DNA of 9,791 nucleotides from Chitinophagaceae bacterium (lineage in GTDB: Bacteria; Bacteroidota; Bacteroidia; Chitinophagales; Chitinophagaceae), in contig VIKJ01000034.1 in assembly GCA_008080615.1 (NCBI GenBank), positions 16,130-25,920 of the forward strand. Direction: 5' to 3'. The notes beneath the pieces are model-generated. The model saw nothing but the letters and a program-made list of their open reading frames with translations. It searched no databases and was not told the DNA's origin. A program made the translations under genes and the position numbers. Within the stretch, counting starts at the first letter, position 1, and each line of letters begins with the position of its first letter. Positions 1-6,556 of the stretch are shown piece by piece.

Positions 1-244
1 CATCTATGATGATGATTTTCTTTCCCCTAGTAAGCTGTTGATAATTCGCTATTGTTCTATTTTGTAAAATGGACGACATCTGCATATCCTCTCCATGTAA
101 AAGCATTGCTTCGTTGGCGTATTTATGTAGAATTTTTTCAATAATGGTAGTTTTCCCAGTACGTCTTGTACCATAAAGTAAGATCACTTTTTGCTGTCCT
201 ATTTTGGACTCAATTTGAGCTTCGACAATGCGCGGAATGTCCAT
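1..244 (-). CDS. AAA-type ATPase (AAA_14/DUF4143-like), 5' part only
   Basis: Only the first 81 codons are present; the gene runs off the left edge. The start ATG (242-244) is supported by an in-frame stop a few codons upstream. The protein has a Walker A motif GTRRTGKT at residues 25-32 and a hydrophobic strand IIIID at about 77-81, where Walker B is expected. The opening MDIPR followed by LLYGTRRTGKTT is the usual start of the stand-alone bacterial ATPases with an AAA_14 domain and a C-terminal DUF4143 domain. Their cellular role is poorly known, and they are often scattered singly in genomes. The DUF4143 part cannot be seen here, so the family call is from the N-terminus only. There is no functional link to the tRNA next door. 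The gene is transcribed away from the rest of the window. Confidence 0.8.
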   Translation of the reverse strand, partial: MDIPRIVEAQIESKIGQQKVILLYGTRRTGKTTIIEKILHKYANEAMLLHGEDMQMSSILQNRTIANYQQLTRGKKIIIID

Positions 245-426
245 ATTTATATAAATTAGGCTAGTCTACTGTTGCAATTTACATTAATTAGGGCAACGAA
301 ACGTCCCAATTAACGTTTTTTAGAGAAAAAACCCTAAAAAAGGGAAGAAAAGGCTTTGCGACTTTTTGGATTTAGGGATTAGCTGCGCTGATCCCGGGGT
401 GGGGGTAGCAATAAGATAATGAAGCT
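245..426. other. Non-coding gap with one GC-rich hairpin
   Basis: I find no plausible gene here. The first part is AT-rich. A hairpin at 375-395 pairs GGGATTAGC with GCTGATCCC around a TGC loop (8 Watson-Crick pairs and one G-T), followed by a G-rich run at 396-406. No T-run follows, so it is not an obvious terminator. Its role is unknown. Confidence 0.5.
251..258 (-). promoter_or_regulatory. Possible -7 box of the ATPase gene
   Basis: Read on the minus strand this is TAATTTAT, close to the Bacteroidota TAnnTTTG -7 consensus. It ends 6 bases before the ATG, so the transcript would be nearly leaderless. A TTG lies 16 bases further upstream, which is short for the usual spacer. Inference from motif only. 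Confidence 0.3.
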
Positions 427-458
427 AAACCTTGGGCACTTACGTGCCCGGTTTTTTT
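427..458 (+). terminator. Terminator-like hairpin reading plus
   Basis: GGGCAC (434-439) pairs with GTGCCC (444-449) around TTAC. It is extended past a two-base bulge by AAACC (427-431) with GGTTT (450-454), and seven T residues run from 452 to 458. This is the form of an intrinsic terminator for plus-strand transcription, yet no gene is visible upstream on that strand. The GGTTTTTTT half can pair alternatively with 511-519 (see the palindrome cluster). Confidence 0.55.
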
Positions 459-519
459 ATGCCCCATTTCTCGCTTTGGCACGCATGTGCCAAGACTCGA
501 ACTGGGGCATAAAAAAACC
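450..519. repeat. 17-bp inverted repeat enclosing a second hairpin
   Basis: Positions 450-466 are perfectly complementary to 503-519: GG, seven T, then ATGCCCCA on the left, and the mirror on the right. Inside, TTGGCAC (476-482) pairs with GTGCCAA (487-493) around GCAT. The minus strand between them contains GTTCGAGTC (494-502), which resembles a tRNA T-loop, and its CCCAG/CTTGG stem has four of five pairs. Each outer arm is shared with a neighbouring terminator hairpin, so the structures compete. It could be a duplicated tRNA 3' fragment, a REP-like element or a small RNA; I cannot choose. Confidence 0.6.
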
Positions 520-536
520 TGACTTCGTCAGGTTTT
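511..536 (-). terminator. Intrinsic terminator of tRNA-Ser
   Basis: A 10-bp perfect stem (514-523 with 527-536, core AACCTGAC/GTCAGGTT, loop TTC) is followed on the minus strand by a run of T (complement of 511-517). It lies 17 bases past the 3' end of the tRNA gene, in the right orientation to end its transcript. Confidence 0.8.
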
Positions 537-552
537 GCATCATTGTTTATTG

Positions 553-639
553 CAGAGAGGAAGGGATTCGAACCCTCGAAACAGTTTCCCGTTTACACAC
601 TTTCCAGGCGTGCTCCTTCAACCACTCGGACACCTCTCT
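553..639 (-). tRNA. tRNA-Ser, anticodon GGA
   Basis: The 87-base gene folds as a class II tRNA. The acceptor stem AGAGAGG (633-639, read minus) pairs with CCTCTCT (554-560), with discriminator base G at 553. The D-arm region begins TCCGAGTGG, as in serine tRNAs. The anticodon stem CACGC/GTGTG holds the loop CTGGAAA, giving anticodon GGA (603-605). A long variable arm follows, and then the T-arm AGGG-TTCGAAT-CCCT. It reads UCC and UCU serine codons. The 3' CCA is not encoded and must be added after transcription. A TAnnTTTG box lies upstream and an intrinsic terminator downstream, so it appears to be its own transcription unit. Confidence 0.96.
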
Positions 640-669
640 GTTTGCTGATTAGCATGGTTTATTGGGCTG

Positions 670-677
670 CAAATATA
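670..677 (-). promoter_or_regulatory. -7 box of tRNA-Ser
   Basis: Read on the minus strand this is TATATTTG, an exact match to TAnnTTTG, 30 bases before the mature tRNA 5' end. It overlaps the gap after the TatD gene. The following bases, GCAGC, make a 12-base match to the sequence just before the gltX start (3469-3480). I see no clear -33 element at the usual distance. Confidence 0.5.
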
Positions 678-691
678 GGGGCTAATCCCGT

Positions 692-1468
692 TTATTTGCT
701 TGATTGCGCAAAAAGCCGCTCTGCATTGGCTGTGGTAATACGCGCCAGCTCATCCAAAGGCATCCCTTTTACCTGCGCCAGCAATTCGGCTACATATATA
801 ATATAACTGCTCTCATTGCGCTTTCCCCTAAAAGGAACCGGGCTTAAATAAGGCGAATCGGTTTCTAACACCATCTGTTCTACCCCAATTTTTTCTAATG
901 CCTTGGGTAAGCCTGCATTTTTATAGGTAAGCACCCCGCCTATTCCCAATAAAAACCCCATTTGGGTTATTTGCACTGCCGACTCATAGCTTCCACTAAA
1001 ACAGTGAAAAATACCCCTTAGCCCCCTTGCCGCAAAAGGTTTTACCCTTTCAATGGTTTCTTGCATGGCATTTCGGGTATGAATTACGATGGGCAATTGG
1101 TATTCCAAAGCCCATTCCATCTGCTTATCAAAAGCTTCATATTGCTGTTCTTTAAACTGGGTATCCCAGTAAAAATCCAATCCTATCTCGCCAACGGCGG
1201 CAAATGAGCGTTTACCCAACCAATCTTGTACAATTTGCAGTTCTGCCAAGTAATTTTCTTTTACATAGCAGGGATGCAAGCCCATCATGGCCCTGCAATG
1301 GCTGGGATATTGAGCTTCCAAGGCCAACATGCCCTCAATTTCGGTACTATCAATGCCTGGCAAGTACATTTTTTCTACCCCTGCATCCAGGGCACGCTGA
1401 ATCATTTGATCTTTGTCTTCCTTAAATTCATCGGTATATAAATGACAATGGGTGTCTATCAGCTTCAT
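692..1468 (-). CDS. TatD family metal-dependent deoxyribonuclease
   Basis: This 258-residue protein has the full length and motif set of the TatD/YcfH amidohydrolase-fold nucleases, which cleave DNA from the 3' end using divalent metals. The N-terminal metal motif DTHCHL gives D5, H7 and H9. GEIGLDFYW places the bridging glutamate at E94. H130 (in VIHTRNA), H155 (in GIFHCFSG) and D204 (in ETDSPYLSP) complete the site. The family signature RGKRNE follows at 214-219. No signal peptide is present, so it is cytoplasmic. The start ATG directly precedes the conserved motif and no earlier start is needed. It ends 52 bases before tRNA-Ser, on the same strand. A near-consensus box AATTTTTG lies 5 bases upstream of the start (1473-1480). 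TatD, YcfH and YjjV paralogues cannot be told apart here, so no symbol is given. Confidence 0.95.
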   Translation of the reverse strand: MKLIDTHCHLYTDEFKEDKDQMIQRALDAGVEKMYLPGIDSTEIEGMLALEAQYPSHCRAMMGLHPCYVKENYLAELQIVQDWLGKRSFAAVGEIGLDFYWDTQFKEQQYEAFDKQMEWALEYQLPIVIHTRNAMQETIERVKPFAARGLRGIFHCFSGSYESAVQITQMGFLLGIGGVLTYKNAGLPKALEKIGVEQMVLETDSPYLSPVPFRGKRNESSYIIYVAELLAQVKGMPLDELARITTANAERLFAQSSK

Positions 1469-1812
1469 CTTGCAAAAATTGCATTTATTTTTTCACTCTA
1501 AGAAAATAAATCATTCAAAGCATGCGTTTAATAGAAGCGACAGGTAATATTCATCAAGAAGATCAATGCAACAACAGAAAAATAGATTCAATAGGGATTG
1601 ATAAAGTAACTACAGTGACCTTGGCAATATTTTAGATCACTGGATTTTTGTTTTCATAGGGTACGGATTAAAAACAGGCTGAGGTTTCTACCTCGGCCTT
1701 CCCTTTTTTTAGGGCAGATTGTAAATCTATTTTTTGAATGATTTTTTAAAAGAAGTATGCTAAGGGGAGCTTGTAATTGTTATTGCGATTACCTCATATA
1801 GGCTTGAATTTC
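1469..1812. other. 344-bp gap between TatD and deacetylase genes
   Basis: The gap holds the TatD promoter region at its left edge and the bidirectional terminator at 1677-1710. A 37-codon open frame on the plus strand (1522-1635) precedes that terminator, but it resembles no family I know and has no visible initiation signal, so I do not call it a gene. Positions 1711-1812 show nothing recognisable. Confidence 0.5.
1677..1710. terminator. Bidirectional intrinsic terminator
   Basis: GGCTGAGGT (1677-1685) pairs with ACCTCGGCC (1690-1698) around TTCT, nine pairs including one G-T. On the plus strand TTCCC and then seven T follow (1704-1710). On the minus strand TGTTTTT follows, which suits termination of the deacetylase transcript coming from 1813. 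Confidence 0.7.
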
Positions 1813-2445
1813 CTATTTCGGAAGCGCTTCAAACCGATAGCCCAATTTTGTAAAATGCTCCAGCACCCTCGGTAACGCATAATGCATGCGCTCCCATGCT
1901 TTGGCGCTATCATGAAATACTACAATAGAACCTGCTTTTGCATGATTGATTACATTGGCAGTGCATGCTGCAGGGCTTAGATACAAATCAAAATCTCCAC
2001 TTAAAACCGACCACATAATTATTTTATACCCTTTTGGCCTAAGCGGAGTTTGAATTATTTTCCTAATCTGAGATTTGGAGATTCTGCCATAGGGCGGCCT
2101 GAATAAATTTGATTCAATTAAAGTGGCCGCTTCGTTTATTTCTGCTACATATTTTTCATCCGTTACTTTCCATCCATTGGCATGGTGTTGCGTATGATTG
2201 CCTACAGCGTGCTCTTCAGCCTGTATTTGCGCATAAATTGCAGGATACCTCAATATATTTTTTCCAATACAAAAAAAACTGGCTTTGGCATTGTATTTAG
2301 CTAATGTATTTAAAACAAAGGGAGTGGCTGTTTCGTGTGGACCATCATCAAAACTTAAGTAAATGATTTTTTCTTCAGTTGGAATTTTCCAAACCAATTG
2401 CTTGTAGATTGCCCTTAACCACCAAGGAGTTTTTACCAAATACAT
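1813..2445 (-). CDS. Polysaccharide deacetylase (carbohydrate esterase family 4)
   Basis: This 210-residue protein is essentially one NodB-homology domain, which removes acetyl groups from N-acetylated sugars in cell-wall or exopolysaccharides with a metal ion. All five CE4 motifs are visible: SFDDGP (31-36, catalytic D33 and metal ligand D34), HTQHH (84-88, metal ligands H84 and H88), RPPYG (116-120), MWSVLSGDFD (144-153) and VVFHDS (175-180, H178). The N-terminus MYLVKTPWWLRAIYKQLVW is typical of a Bacteroidota subfamily. It has no classical signal peptide, so peptidoglycan contact is uncertain. The gene follows the DUF6569 gene after a 24-base gap on the same strand, so the two may be co-transcribed, although it has a -7-like box of its own. 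The substrate (peptidoglycan, chitooligosaccharide or another glycan) cannot be read from the sequence. Confidence 0.93.
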   Translation of the reverse strand: MYLVKTPWWLRAIYKQLVWKIPTEEKIIYLSFDDGPHETATPFVLNTLAKYNAKASFFCIGKNILRYPAIYAQIQAEEHAVGNHTQHHANGWKVTDEKYVAEINEAATLIESNLFRPPYGRISKSQIRKIIQTPLRPKGYKIIMWSVLSGDFDLYLSPAACTANVINHAKAGSIVVFHDSAKAWERMHYALPRVLEHFTKLGYRFEALPK

Positions 2446-2449
2446 AGTA

Positions 2450-2457
2450 TAAAGATA
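2450..2457 (-). promoter_or_regulatory. Possible -7 box of the deacetylase gene
   Basis: Read on the minus strand this is TATCTTTA, one base off TAnnTTTG, ending 4 bases before the ATG. It would give a near-leaderless transcript independent of the upstream gene. Motif evidence only. Confidence 0.3.
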
Positions 2458-2469
2458 TTCGATTGAGCA

Positions 2470-3414
2470 TCAAAACCCATAAGCAATCAATCCGATTACC
2501 AAATTCTCGTATTTATAGGCTTTCCCCGATTGGGCCAATGTTTTTTTCTGAGAAGTTTCATTTTCTAATAGTGCATCCATGAAAACTTCCATTCGCTTGA
2601 TATCTACACTGGGCAAGCCTCCCCTTGAAATAGCGGTTCTGCTAAATGCCCCCAACATAGATTCCCAGGCATTGTTAAATAAAGAAGGTGTTACAAATAA
2701 TTCTGCCCCTAAAATGCGATCGCCCGAAATGGCTAGAAAACCTGCAAATGCACTATCTGTTTTAGCCATTTTTGCATTAAAATAATTTCGATAAGCCGAA
2801 TCGGCCTTGATGGCTTCACGATCTAATTGAGCATAAGCCGATGAGCCCAAGGGCATTTTTTGCGATTTAAATCGGTCGCTAATATCTTTCCAAATATCAG
2901 CCTGATGCTGTGTTAAATCCATTGTGCGGCGAAGGTCTAAATCGGCATTGCCACTATGAGAAAACTCACGGGGTTTCTTGGCCCATCTTCCCTCTTCTAC
3001 ACAATACACCGTTACATAATATTCATCCTTACCCGGTGGAATTAATTTGGTTTCTCCCACCATCCTGTCTTGCTTGCCCCCTGTTAATAGCTCGCCTGAG
3101 TTTACCAAGATTGATTTTCCGGTATTATTGATCACACTTAATATATGTACATCCGCATCTCCTTTAGAAATAAATTCTTTCACTTTTACTTTCCCGGTTC
3201 GCATCCCCTCCGATAAAGTGGTGTATTTATTGGGCAACATTTCCCGATACAGGGGCATTCCGGCACCTTCACCCCTAAAACGAATGGGTATTAATTGCAG
3301 GTTTTGGAATGTCCATGCAGAATCATAATCTACCCAAACCTGCTGATAGGTTAGCTGTGCAGTGCTTATTTGGGTAATCAATGCAAATAATATCAGCAAA
3401 ATAACGCGTCGCAT
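2470..3414 (-). CDS. Exported DUF6569 / ARPP-1 family protein
   Basis: I place the start at the ATG beginning MRRVILL. A longer open frame from 3534 would overlap gltX by 54 bases and add 40 residues of unlikely sequence. From this start the protein is 314 residues, with a short basic N-terminus, a hydrophobic stretch (4-15) and a likely signal peptidase site near STAQ (17-20). It should therefore be exported to the periplasm or surface. The body carries SEGMRTGKVKVKE (68-80), SGELLTGGKQDR (106-117) and CVEEGRW (138-144), the conserved blocks of the ARPP-1 domain (DUF6569). No enzymatic activity is established for this family to my knowledge. The C-terminal half (about 165-300) has alternating charged helices and no motif I recognise. 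It is divergent from gltX across 66 bases and precedes a polysaccharide deacetylase by 24 bases. Confidence 0.85.
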   Translation of the reverse strand: MRRVILLILFALITQISTAQLTYQQVWVDYDSAWTFQNLQLIPIRFRGEGAGMPLYREMLPNKYTTLSEGMRTGKVKVKEFISKGDADVHILSVINNTGKSILVNSGELLTGGKQDRMVGETKLIPPGKDEYYVTVYCVEEGRWAKKPREFSHSGNADLDLRRTMDLTQHQADIWKDISDRFKSQKMPLGSSAYAQLDREAIKADSAYRNYFNAKMAKTDSAFAGFLAISGDRILGAELFVTPSLFNNAWESMLGAFSRTAISRGGLPSVDIKRMEVFMDALLENETSQKKTLAQSGKAYKYENLVIGLIAYGF

Positions 3415-3468
3415 ATGCTCAAAGTACAATTTTTGTAGGTTACTTTCTCTTAACGAATTTGCAAAGTT

Positions 3469-3476
3469 TATATTTG
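3469..3476 (+). promoter_or_regulatory. -7 box of gltX
   Basis: TATATTTG matches TAnnTTTG exactly and ends 4 bases before the gltX ATG. A start site about 5 bases downstream would make the mRNA leaderless or nearly so. The 12 bases TATATTTGCAGC recur at the tRNA-Ser promoter. No clean -33 element is visible. Confidence 0.5.
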
Positions 3477-3480
3477 CAGC

Positions 3481-5016
3481 ATGAATAAAAAAGTTAGGGT
3501 TCGTTTTGCACCATCGCCAACGGGTGGTTTGCATTTAGGAGGGGTAAGAACGGTGTTGTTTAATTATTTGTTTGCCAAGCAACATGGAGGAGATTTTATT
3601 GTGCGTATTGAAGATACCGACCAAACTCGTTTTGTAGAAGGAGCCGAAGATTATATTTTCAATACCCTTAAATGGTGTGGGCTTGAACCAGATGAAAGTC
3701 CATTACATGGGGGGCCTTATGCTCCATATAGGCAAAGCGAACGCAAAGCTAACTATGCACAATATGCCGAACAATTGGTTGCAAACGGCCATGCCTATTA
3801 TGCTTTTGACACAACGCAGGAATTGGAACAAATGCGCGTTGATTTTAAATCAGAAGAGAATCCTTCTCCACAATACAATCATACCATCAGAACCAAGATG
3901 CGCAATTCATTAAGCCTTTCGGCTGAGGAAGTTGCTGCATTAAAAGCCGCTGGAACGCCTTTTGTAATTCGAATTAAAATGCCTACAGGTGAAACCATTT
4001 CTTTTACAGATATGATTCGCGGTGAAGTAGTATTTCATACCAATCAAGTGGACGATAAGGTTTTATTAAAAGCAGATGGTATGCCTACATATCATTTAGC
4101 TGTGGTGGTAGATGATTATGCCATGAAAATTACACATGCATTTCGCGGAGAGGAATGGTTGCCTTCGGCACCTGTACATTTATTGTTGTGGAAATATTTA
4201 GGTTGGGAAAATGAAATGCCTGAATGGGCGCATCTACCCCTGATTTTAAAACCAGATGGCAACGGTAAATTAAGTAAGCGAGATGGAGACAGATTGGGTT
4301 TTCCTGTATTTGCAATGGATTGGACCGACCATAAAACGGGCGAAAAAACAGTGGGCTTTAAAGAGCGCGGATTTTTACCAGAAGCATTCGTAAACCTCTT
4401 GGCTTTATTGGGTTGGAACGATGGAACGGACAATGAATTATTTACGTTAGATGAATTAATTGCTGCTTTTTCTATAGACCGTGTACATAAAGGCGGAGCG
4501 AAATTTGATTTTGAAAAAGCCAAATGGTATAACCATGAATGGATTAAACGTTCTACTGCAACTTCATTACATGATTCTGTAAAAGCCATGCTGAATGAGC
4601 ATGCTATTGAAGTACAGGATACAGCTATTTTAGATAAAGTAATTGATTTAGTAAAAGAGCGTTGCACATTGCTCTCCGATTTTGTAGCGCAGAGTTCATT
4701 CTTTTTTGTTACACCTACTTCCTTTGATACAGACTCTATCAAACCGAAATGGAATGAAGCAAAAAATATGTTTTTCATTGAACTATCCAATGCTTTTGAA
4801 AGTAGCATTGTTTGGCAAACAACCGATTTAGAAACCAGTTTTAAAGAATTGGCTGCTGCGCATCAATTAAAACCAGGCGAATTAATGTTGCCATTACGCA
4901 TCATGCTAGTGGGTGGAAAATTTGGCCCTGGTGTATTTGATATTGCAGAAATAATTGGCAAACATGCAACAGTTGAAAGAATTAGGATGGTATTGAGCAT
5001 AGTAGAACATCCTTAA
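3481..5016 (+). CDS. gltX: Glutamyl-tRNA synthetase
   Basis: This 511-residue class I aminoacyl-tRNA synthetase charges tRNA-Glu with glutamate in the cytoplasm. The N-terminal Rossmann fold opens with VRFAPSPTGGLHLGG (7-21), containing the HIGH-type motif. VRIEDTD at 41-47 and DGMPTYHLAVVVDD at 199-212 are glutamate/ATP-site blocks. KLSKR at 263-267 is the KMSKS loop. An insertion after it (about 268-290, DGDRLGFPVFAMDW) is typical of Bacteroidota enzymes. The rest is the alpha-helical anticodon-binding domain. The cysteines of the E. coli-type zinc site are absent around 95-130, which is common outside Proteobacteria. The length is normal and the start is fixed by the motif position and the adjacent promoter. 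It converges with the aldo/keto reductase gene. Whether the enzyme is discriminating for tRNA-Glu or also charges tRNA-Gln cannot be read from the sequence. Confidence 0.98.
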   Translation: MNKKVRVRFAPSPTGGLHLGGVRTVLFNYLFAKQHGGDFIVRIEDTDQTRFVEGAEDYIFNTLKWCGLEPDESPLHGGPYAPYRQSERKANYAQYAEQLVANGHAYYAFDTTQELEQMRVDFKSEENPSPQYNHTIRTKMRNSLSLSAEEVAALKAAGTPFVIRIKMPTGETISFTDMIRGEVVFHTNQVDDKVLLKADGMPTYHLAVVVDDYAMKITHAFRGEEWLPSAPVHLLLWKYLGWENEMPEWAHLPLILKPDGNGKLSKRDGDRLGFPVFAMDWTDHKTGEKTVGFKERGFLPEAFVNLLALLGWNDGTDNELFTLDELIAAFSIDRVHKGGAKFDFEKAKWYNHEWIKRSTATSLHDSVKAMLNEHAIEVQDTAILDKVIDLVKERCTLLSDFVAQSSFFFVTPTSFDTDSIKPKWNEAKNMFFIELSNAFESSIVWQTTDLETSFKELAAAHQLKPGELMLPLRIMLVGGKFGPGVFDIAEIIGKHATVERIRMVLSIVEHP

Positions 5017-5027
5017 TTGTTCTACTA
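5000..5027 (+). terminator. Hairpin over the gltX stop codon
   Basis: A perfect 10-bp stem (5000-5009 with 5018-5027, AGTAGAACA against TGTTCTACT) has the gltX TAA stop inside its 8-base loop. Only a weak T-rich stretch follows (5028-5038), so it may be an inefficient terminator or a 3'-end stabiliser. Confidence 0.4.
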
Positions 5028-5067
5028 ACTTTGTTTATTCAATTTCGCTGATTTATACTTGCTAATA

Positions 5068-6063
5068 TTACCCTTGCTTTTCCATCAGCTGCATTACATG
5101 CTGCCATTGGGTTTCGTACAATTGGCGCAAGTATAGTTGATCAGCTTTTTCTAACGCTACAATATGATTGGTATTGAGTGCAACATGTTTTGGCGTGCGT
5201 ATACCCGGAATTACAGTTGATACTTCTTTATAACTTAAAATATAACTGAGTGCTAAACCTGCAGCTGTAGTTTGGTATTTTTCTAAGAGCTGCCAAACAT
5301 GGTCTTCTAAAATGGTAATTACTTTTTCGATGATGCCGGGTACCAATCGGTAACTGCGATGATCATCTGCTGCAAACACGGTAGTGGGTTGTATATTTCC
5401 CGATAACAATCCAAACTGTAAAGGCATTCTGGCAATGATGCCATAACCCTTTGCTGCAGCGGCTTCTACAATGGGCAATGCTTTTTGATTGATTAAATTA
5501 AATACCAACTGAAAACCGTTCCCAAAATTATTATTGAAGAAAAAATCAGCTTCAGGGAAAGGATTAAATGTGATCAATGAAATTCCCCAGTACCTAATTT
5601 TTCCTTGCACTTGCAATTGCTGCATGGCTTCTATGCATTCTCCATTTTCTAAATGTGTCATTCGGGCCACATGCAAATGATGAAAATCAATAGTATCTCT
5701 TTTGAGTCTTTTTAAACTTTGCTCACATGCATCAATAATATATTGCTTGGTGTAATCAATTTGAATTTTTCCATCAGGCCCAATTCTTTGCCCCACTTTA
5801 CTGGCAATCAGGATGTCTTTTTTGTTAGCCAATGTTTTACCCAGCAAATTTTCTGAATGCCCCAAGCCATAAAAATCGGCTGTATCAAAAAAATTAATAC
5901 CCGCATCCAGTGCCGCATGGATAGATGCTATTGATACGGCATCATCCGATGGGCCCCACCCTATTTCTACCCCGCCCACATTGGCCGAGCCGCCAATAGC
6001 CCAGGTTCCAAAACCTATTTCACTTACTTGCATATTGGTATTGCCAAAAGCTCTATAATTCAT
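5068..6063 (-). CDS. Aldo/keto reductase
   Basis: This 331-residue protein is a cytoplasmic NADPH-dependent aldo/keto reductase of the TIM-barrel superfamily. The catalytic tetrad is visible: D60 in FFDTADFYG, Y65 in the same block, K89 in IASKVG and H131 in DFHHLHV. The segment SEIGFGTWAIGG (14-25) is the usual first strand, with an insertion GGVEIGWGPSDD (30-41) that is common in the AKR11/AKR12-like group. The C-terminal part VSTVIPGIRTPKHVALN (281-297) is the cofactor adenosine-phosphate site. The physiological substrate cannot be predicted. The gene is divergent from the B12-binding subunit across 58 bases and converges with gltX. No damage is seen. Confidence 0.94.
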   Translation of the reverse strand: MNYRAFGNTNMQVSEIGFGTWAIGGSANVGGVEIGWGPSDDAVSIASIHAALDAGINFFDTADFYGLGHSENLLGKTLANKKDILIASKVGQRIGPDGKIQIDYTKQYIIDACEQSLKRLKRDTIDFHHLHVARMTHLENGECIEAMQQLQVQGKIRYWGISLITFNPFPEADFFFNNNFGNGFQLVFNLINQKALPIVEAAAAKGYGIIARMPLQFGLLSGNIQPTTVFAADDHRSYRLVPGIIEKVITILEDHVWQLLEKYQTTAAGLALSYILSYKEVSTVIPGIRTPKHVALNTNHIVALEKADQLYLRQLYETQWQHVMQLMEKQG

Positions 6064-6085
6064 ACGGCCTACATTTTTATTGCTA

Positions 6086-6117
6086 TTGTAAACCTAAGCA
6101 GTTTTAAGCTAATTTTG
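6086..6117 (+). promoter_or_regulatory. Promoter of the mutase-crotonase-fumarase cluster
   Basis: TTG (6086-6088), a 21-base spacer and TAATTTTG (6110-6117) fit the Bacteroidota -33/-7 pattern. The -7 box ends 4 bases before the ATG at 6122. On the other strand a TAGGTTTA box (6089-6096) sits inside the spacer and might serve the divergent reductase gene, which would make the two promoters overlap. Confidence 0.5.
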
Positions 6118-6121
6118 CACT

Positions 6122-6515
6122 ATGAAAAGACCACTCAGGGTATTGGTAGCCAAAGTAGGTTTAGATGGCCACGATCGTGGTGCCAAAATAATTGCCACCG
6201 CTTTGCGAGATGCAGGTATGGAAGTAATTTATACGGGTTTAAGGCAAACCCCCGAAATGGTAGTGAATGCTGCATTGCAAGAAGATGTGGATGCCATTGG
6301 CATTAGCATTTTAAGTGGTGCGCACATGACCGTTTTCCCAAAAATCATTACACTCATGAAAGAGAAAGGAATGAACGACGTGCTACTCACTGGTGGCGGT
6401 ATTATTCCAGATGATGACAGAAATGGGCGTGGGGAAATTATTTGCACCCGGCACTACTACCACTGATATTGCCCAGTACATTCGGGATTGGGTTAGCCAA
6501 CATCGTAATTTCTAG
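6122..6515 (+). pseudogene. Frameshifted B12-binding subunit of an acyl-CoA mutase
   Basis: The first 99 residues are a cobalamin-binding domain of the methylmalonyl-CoA mutase C-terminal type. KVGLDGHDRGAK (11-22) contains the DxHxxG histidine ligand H17, followed by GISILSGAHM (60-69) and GGGIIPDDD (91-99). Frame 1 then runs into unrelated residues and stops at 6466. The expected ending, MGVGKLFAPGTTTTDIAQY and on to QHRNF, is present one frame over (6423-6515). Family members have about six residues between the IPxxD aspartate and MGV; here only four bases remain, so about 14 bases are missing near 6416-6422. The repaired protein would be about 135 residues, normal for stand-alone subunits that pair with a separate catalytic chain of methylmalonyl-, isobutyryl- or hydroxyisobutyryl-CoA mutase. 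No catalytic chain is in this window. A sequencing error is possible, but a 14-base gap is unusual for one. Confidence 0.85.
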
Positions 6516-6556
6516 CGGGTAATTTTTAAAAAAACATTTATAAAATCAGTACTCAG

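Noticed and set aside
543..806. Plus-strand frames over the tRNA and TatD 3' end
   Set aside because: They are antisense to tRNA-Ser and to a well-supported gene; the residues are translated tRNA and TatD complement.
3415..3534. Longer minus-strand start for the DUF6569 gene
   Set aside because: It would overlap the gltX start by 54 bases and add 40 residues ahead of an otherwise ideal signal peptide; the ATG at 3412-3414 fits better.
4116..4808. 230-codon minus-strand frame
   Set aside because: It is antisense shadow inside gltX, which has every family motif on the plus strand.
6122..6515. Programmed ribosomal frameshift in the mutase subunit
   Set aside because: About 14 bases of expected coding sequence are absent at the junction and no slippery heptamer is visible, so a deletion is simpler.
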